From Chloroflexota bacterium (GTDB taxonomy: Bacteria > Chloroflexota > Anaerolineae > Anaerolineales > Anaerolineaceae): a stretch of 62,777 nt of DNA. This document shows, piece by piece, positions 61,504 to 62,777 of the stretch. The stretch spans positions 1 to 62,777 of the forward strand of contig JAJUJY010000008.1 in NCBI GenBank assembly GCA_029265085.1. The letters are read 5' to 3'. Within the stretch, counting starts at the first letter, position 1; every line of letters begins with the position of its first letter. The position numbers and the translations under genes are program-made. The notes under the pieces were generated by a model. The model was not told the origin of the DNA and made no database searches. It worked only from the letters and a program-made list of their open reading frames with translations.

Positions 61504-62777
61504 TCAGGGAGGGGTGATTTTATACAACAGCCAACTCATTTTAAAGCTGCGAAATCCAACCTGGGGATTGGCGGACTGGCAAAACAAGGATTGGTATTTT
61601 CCACAAAAAACACGGATCAAATCAAAATAAAATAATGATGTTTGTTGTTGTATGTGAGTTACAACATCCAGGTTTTCCCGGTAAGTTTCCTTTAATATTT
61701 GTTCTCGCTGACTTGTCTCTGCTTCATAAATTCCTAAACGAACGGATAATGGGATCGAATTTTCTAATCGGTTACTTAAAACATAAAATGGTTCCGATGG
61801 ATTTTCCGGCAATTCAGCCAACGGTTTGACGATTAATGACTTTTGTTTCCATATTTCCTGGAGGTGTAAATTGATTTCCTCAATATATTCGTGCGCTTCG
61901 GGATAATCAACATAAACCACTGGACTGTCTTTATACTCATTGGCTAAGTATGCAACCATTTGTCCATTTACCCGGTCAGCCGTTAATTGAACCAACCCAT
62001 TCGAAATATTTGTGAGAACCGTCAATAACCCCAGTGCAGCACAGAGGCCGATCGATACGCCAGCAAAGATTTTTTCCTGCCGGCCGCTGTTTTTCCATTT
62101 TTGATAAACCGTCCAAATTAAGATCGCCCCAAAAACGGATGCGCCTAAGGAAAATGGCAGCAAGTAATATTCCGAAGTGTAAATCCAGGGAAGATAGATA
62201 CCCAACCAGAGCAGCATCCAAACAAAAGCACCAATCCACAAATTTTGATAAGGAGATTGCTTGATACTCTGTCGTTTGAAATATACAAACAACAATAACG
62301 GAATCAAAAAACCATAACCCTTTACCAGCCAGTCAAACCATCGGATACCGGATGCCAAAAAATAAAGTGGGTTTAACTGGTAATTACTTGTGTAATCACC
62401 ATCTGAAATTGACCGCGAAATATTAATATCTCTCACTAAGAAAAAAACGAGTCCAATGAAAATGAATCCAATCAACAAATAAATGATATTCTTAAGACTA
62501 TGTTTGTAAGTTACTTTTTGTTTTAGCATTCCAATATACAATATTGCAATACCAACAACTAAGATGATCGAAGTTTCTTTTAGAAAAATAGCCAGCGCAA
62601 ATAAGAATAAATTAAATATGAAATACGCCCATCGTATCTTTGATTGTGACCTAATATAAAATAACACAAATATTAAAATTAAAATAAATAAAATGATTTG
62701 TAAAGCTTCTGGCTTAGATAACGTAAAATAATTTTCAATTGCTGCACCAGACAATGTAAACAATAAACCACTAAACC
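61504..62777 (-). CDS. Polytopic membrane protein, C-terminal part (glycosyltransferase-39-like), cut by the window edge
   Basis: The frame is open to the right edge; the visible 424 codons are the C-terminal part, and the true start lies outside. Roughly eight hydrophobic helices are followed by a soluble tail of about 150 residues from near residue 275. The helix-loop features, including TLSKPEALQIILF, ALAIFLKETSIIL and WIYTSEYYLLPFSL, recall dolichol/undecaprenyl-phosphate-mannose-type glycosyltransferases and related EPS membrane proteins. The catalytic first loop would be in the missing N-terminal part, so the specific activity cannot be assigned. Confidence 0.6.
   Translation of the reverse strand, partial: FSGLLFTLSGAAIENYFTLSKPEALQIILFILILIFVLFYIRSQSKIRWAYFIFNLFLFALAIFLKETSIILVVGIAILYIGMLKQKVTYKHSLKNIIYLLIGFIFIGLVFFLVRDINISRSISDGDYTSNYQLNPLYFLASGIRWFDWLVKGYGFLIPLLLFVYFKRQSIKQSPYQNLWIGAFVWMLLWLGIYLPWIYTSEYYLLPFSLGASVFGAILIWTVYQKWKNSGRQEKIFAGVSIGLCAALGLLTVLTNISNGLVQLTADRVNGQMVAYLANEYKDSPVVYVDYPEAHEYIEEINLHLQEIWKQKSLIVKPLAELPENPSEPFYVLSNRLENSIPLSVRLGIYEAETSQREQILKETYRENLDVVTHIQQQTSLFYFDLIRVFCGKYQSLFCQSANPQVGFRSFKMSWLLYKITPP

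Overview
The window looks like a chromosomal piece of an anaerobic or facultative member of the Chloroflexota, most likely class Anaerolineae. This is inferred from gene content: an ABC sugar-binding lipoprotein with a tandem TEAPKPAEA linker, mevalonate-pathway diphosphomevalonate decarboxylase, Mfd/UvrB/Pth core genes in an unusual order, F420-type LLM and pterin/C1-family enzymes in a bacterium, and several UroD/MtaA-family proteins in sugar operons. No rRNA, tRNA, CRISPR, phage or IS gene was seen.

Region 1 (1-20756, + strand) is a catabolic island. A GntR-type regulator ends at 136. An SDR follows, then two paralogous methenyl-tetrahydromethanopterin cyclohydrolase (Mch) family genes that bracket the E1alpha, E1beta and E2 genes of a 2-oxoacid dehydrogenase complex, then a lipoate-protein ligase. 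A near-consensus promoter (7206-7234) then starts a second block: XRE-cupin regulator, hydantoinase, SsnA-like deaminase, MtrH/AcsE-like pterin-binding methyltransferase, pteridine-reductase-like SDR, a two-subunit molybdenum hydroxylase, an MtaA/UroD-like protein, a Mer-like LLM enzyme, a 2-hydroxyacid dehydrogenase, a YgeW-like carbamoyltransferase and a YgeY-like M20 hydrolase. It ends at a strong terminator. Hydantoinase, SsnA, YgeW, YgeY and the molybdenum hydroxylase recall anaerobic purine/urate degradation clusters, while the other genes share a pterin/C1 theme. I infer an undescribed N-heterocycle degradation route linked to pterin-bound C1 units and acyl-CoA formation.

Region 2 (20886-37227, - strand) is a sugar and sugar-acid regulon: two UroD-family genes, an AraC regulator, a Gfo/Idh/MocA dehydrogenase, two TIM-barrel isomerases, glucuronate isomerase (UxaC), a mannonate-type SDR, a LarA-family nickel-pincer epimerase, gluconokinase, a GH1 beta-glucosidase with its own promoter and terminator, and a carbohydrate ABC importer (binding protein, two permeases, no ATPase) followed by a third UroD-family gene. 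The gene set predicts glucuronate to fructuronate to mannonate, C2 epimerisation to gluconate, then phosphorylation to 6-phosphogluconate, bypassing mannonate dehydratase and KDG kinase.

Region 3 (37289-44884) has a VanZ-like membrane protein and a pseudouridine-type nucleoside cluster: BtpA/SgcQ-like barrel, SIS isomerase, PfkB kinase and PsuG on the - strand, divergent from an RpiR regulator and a TrpF-like protein that lacks the usual cysteine.

Region 4 (44897-62777) is mostly core: a TolB-like propeller lipoprotein, a TetR/iron-sulfur-flavoprotein pair with two clear operators, mvaD, an RseP-HEAT-peptidase-acylphosphatase operon, then on the - strand pth, mfd, a two-component system, and uvrB with its own promoter. 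The window ends inside a polytopic membrane protein of glycosyltransferase-39 style.
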